Assembly (NCBI RefSeq): GCF_900187325.1
Contig: NZ_FZMZ01000004.1
Coordinates: 496,001-560,000, forward strand
Direction of reading: 5' to 3'
From: Virgibacillus ndiopensis
GTDB lineage: Bacteria; Bacillota; Bacilli; Bacillales; Amphibacillaceae
Length of the DNA stretch: 64,000 nt
Shown here: positions 62,471 to 64,000 of the stretch, piece after piece
How the letters are laid out: each line of letters opens with the position of its first letter
How positions within the stretch are numbered: position 1 is the stretch's first letter
Translations under genes and position numbers: made by a program
Notes under the pieces: generated by a model
What the model was told of the DNA's origin: nothing
Database searches by the model: none
What the model saw: the letters and a program-made list of their open reading frames with translations, nothing else

Positions 62471-63603
62471 TAAAGCGAATTATAATTATACTGTTCCTCG
62501 TGTTCTCCCTTTCTGGATGTGTACAATCCAAAACGATTGAAAGACTTGGCATCATAAATACACGTGGTGTTGATCTTCGTGATGACAATGAAATAGAAGC
62601 TACCATGGTAATTTACAAATTTGATTTGGAAACGAAAAACATTAGTGAAATAATAACTGGCACGGGACACACTGTGAAGGATGCTCGTGAGAATGCAAAT
62701 TTGAAAACAGGCATACAACTAGCCTCTGGCCAAATTAATTTGGAATTATATGGAGTAGAAGTTGCTGAACAGGGGTTAATGCGCCAAATAGATACATTAG
62801 TCCGTGATGCAAGGGTTTCGGATACTATGCTACTCGCAGTAGGAAATCCGACAGCAAGTGAAATAATTAATACGTCAGAGAAAAACGTAGGAACAAATGT
62901 AGGTCAATATTTACACGATATCATTCAGCAAAACATAAAAACGGATGTTCTCTCACGTGTAACATTACAGGATTTTATGCATATGTATTATGATGCGGGA
63001 CATGATCCATTCCTACCTACCATCACAATCACGGAACAAAAGCCGACTATAACGGCACTAGCATTATTTAAGAATGATAAACTTGTCGGTCAAATTCCGA
63101 TTGAAAAGGCATATCAAATTGCTATATTTAATAAAAAAATCAAATCAGTAGCACTAGAGTTTCCCATTCCAACTAAGCCATTTGAAAAGTATATGAAAAA
63201 AGATGACTATAATGATATTGACAGTGATACTTTTTATGCATTATTTACAGCACTTAAGGGCACTAGCAAAACAAAAATGACAGATGTCAAAAACCTACAC
63301 TATCAAACAGATATAACATTAAAATTAAGTTTACATGAATTAACGAAAGAAATTAATGTTAAAGGACCTGAAGTAATAAAACTTCTTGAAAAGCAGGTTG
63401 AAAAAGAAATCACACATCAATATGAAGAACTTTTGACCAAATTAAAAAAACTTAATTCAGACCCTTTTGGTTACGGAAGTATTTATCGAACTAACAAAGC
63501 AGACGGTAAGCTAAAGAAATCCGAGTGGCATGACAAATTTCCTGACATAGAGGTCGACTTTAATGTAAATGTAAAGATAATTCGACATGGAACCATTCCA
63601 TAA
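62467..63603 (+). CDS. Spore germinant receptor subunit C (GerAC lipoprotein)
   Basis: 378-aa lipoprotein: signal IIIILFLVFSLSGC with Cys16, then VQSKTIERLGIINTRGVDL, typical of GerC proteins, and the ALFKNDKLVGQIPIEKAYQIAIFNKKI region near 199. The frame is open from 62374, but the ATG at 62467, overlapping the subunit B stop (ATGA), supplies the signal peptide. Completes a receptor operon. Confidence 0.9.
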   Translation: MIKRIIIILFLVFSLSGCVQSKTIERLGIINTRGVDLRDDNEIEATMVIYKFDLETKNISEIITGTGHTVKDARENANLKTGIQLASGQINLELYGVEVAEQGLMRQIDTLVRDARVSDTMLLAVGNPTASEIINTSEKNVGTNVGQYLHDIIQQNIKTDVLSRVTLQDFMHMYYDAGHDPFLPTITITEQKPTITALALFKNDKLVGQIPIEKAYQIAIFNKKIKSVALEFPIPTKPFEKYMKKDDYNDIDSDTFYALFTALKGTSKTKMTDVKNLHYQTDITLKLSLHELTKEINVKGPEVIKLLEKQVEKEITHQYEELLTKLKKLNSDPFGYGSIYRTNKADGKLKKSEWHDKFPDIEVDFNVNVKIIRHGTIP

Positions 63604-63614
63604 GATGACAGGTG

Positions 63615-63648
63615 GATGGGAAATCAGTCCATGTACTGATTTCCTATC
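63615..63648. terminator. Hairpin between gerC and the converging opuAA-like gene
   Basis: GATGGGAAATCAGT pairs with ACTGATTTCCTATC (with one G-U) around CCATGT. The T-tract is poor on both strands. Confidence 0.5.
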
Positions 63649-63699
63649 CTATTATCAAACCATTTATCATCAAAAACCAAAAAGGATCTCATTCTTTTT

Positions 63700-64000
63700 T
63701 TATCCGATATATTCAATACTCTCATTTACGTCGTCTGATACCAACCCAGACAATACATGCACACGTAAAATAAAGCCAATCAACTTTTCTTCTTCATTTA
63801 CTACAGCTAAAGGAAATTTAGATTCTAACGTTTTGGCGATTAAGTCGTTCACATATTCATCTCGTTGAACAACCGAAATATCAGTACGCAATACATCTTC
63901 TAACGTTTTCTTTTCTTTAATACCAGTAATCGCGTCGTCTATCGTGACAATCCCTTTAACATGTCGCCCACGATCTACAACAAACACACTTGAAATATTG
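63700..64000 (-). CDS. C-terminus of a second OpuAA-like betaine transporter ATPase (partial)
   Basis: About 100 residues covering the end of the first and all of the second CBS domain: SSVFVVDRGRHVKGIVTIDDA, then DISVVQRDEYVNDLIAKTLESKFPLAVVNEEEKLIGFIL. These align with the C-terminus of the OpuAA at 2918-4114 ([36 protein letters not shown]). The gene begins beyond the window. No permease gene follows its stop. Confidence 0.8.
   Translation of the reverse strand, partial: NISSVFVVDRGRHVKGIVTIDDAITGIKEKKTLEDVLRTDISVVQRDEYVNDLIAKTLESKFPLAVVNEEEKLIGFILRVHVLSGLVSDDVNESIEYIG

Overview
The window is a stretch of low-GC chromosome from an endospore-forming Firmicute of the family Bacillaceae. Evidence is strong AGGAGG ribosome binding sites, many TTG/GTG starts, rho-independent terminators, spore genes (alpha/beta SASP, gerA-type operon, YhaL, YjcZ and YhcN proteins, sigI/rsgI) and gene order that follows Bacillus subtilis yhaI-prsA-yhaL-yhaM-yhaN-yhaO-yhaP-yhaQ-yhaR and then yheA, an sspB-like SASP, yheI/yheH (bmrC/bmrD) and nhaC. 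Several glycine-betaine uptake and GbsR-family genes suggest a salt-tolerant genus such as Oceanobacillus or Virgibacillus; the genus is an inference.

Layout. 1-5020: an OpuA-type glycine betaine ABC transporter operon on the minus strand (ATPase, permease and two binding lipoproteins whose lobes are in opposite order), divergent from a GbsR-like regulator, with a GTAC-centred palindrome on each promoter. 5030-18610: the yha block (YhaI, membrane proteins, PrsA foldase, YhaL, RNase YhaM, a second GbsR-like regulator, SMC-like YhaN with nuclease YhaO, ABC exporter YhaPQ, a small XRE/membrane-protein pair, YhzD, YhaR) and YheA. 18750-28820: PucR-like regulator and MsmX-like ATPase, SASP, fumarase, zinc phospholipase-C-like protein, UMF1-type MFS protein, IDEAL protein, Mn-type CDF exporter, GNAT, AzlCD.

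28900-39970: a T-box riboswitch (specifier best read as UAC, Tyr) followed by a repeat element and then an NhaC-family transporter; a BtuF-like protein without signal peptide, methionine aminopeptidase, two YjcZ peptides, an SDR, an APH-fold kinase, an M20 dipeptidase, and the sulfur/methyl recycling operon yrrT-luxS-mccA-mccB. 40056-51660: YhcN lipoprotein, YhdB-like protein, sigI-rsgI, PRC-barrel protein, membrane-tethered S1C protease, the BmrCD multidrug exporter preceded by a 26-codon leader peptide with attenuator-like hairpins, a soluble chemoreceptor and a YvyF-like zinc protein. 51897-59702: narGHJI and a divergent ten-helix membrane gene, both with Fnr boxes. 59828-63603: a gerA-type germinant receptor operon. 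The right edge holds the C-terminus of a second OpuAA-like ATPase.

A family of 300-490 bp, GC-rich, non-coding repeats is present in five copies (about 6171-6559, 29171-29660, 40056-40357, 49171-49577, 51041-51360), usually placed right beside a terminator. Two closely similar copies lie between a regulatory leader and its gene: the T-box/nhaC pair and the leader-peptide/bmrCD pair. I regard the predicted leader-peptide attenuator, the interrupted T-box unit and the pair of permuted betaine-binding proteins as the most interesting signals.
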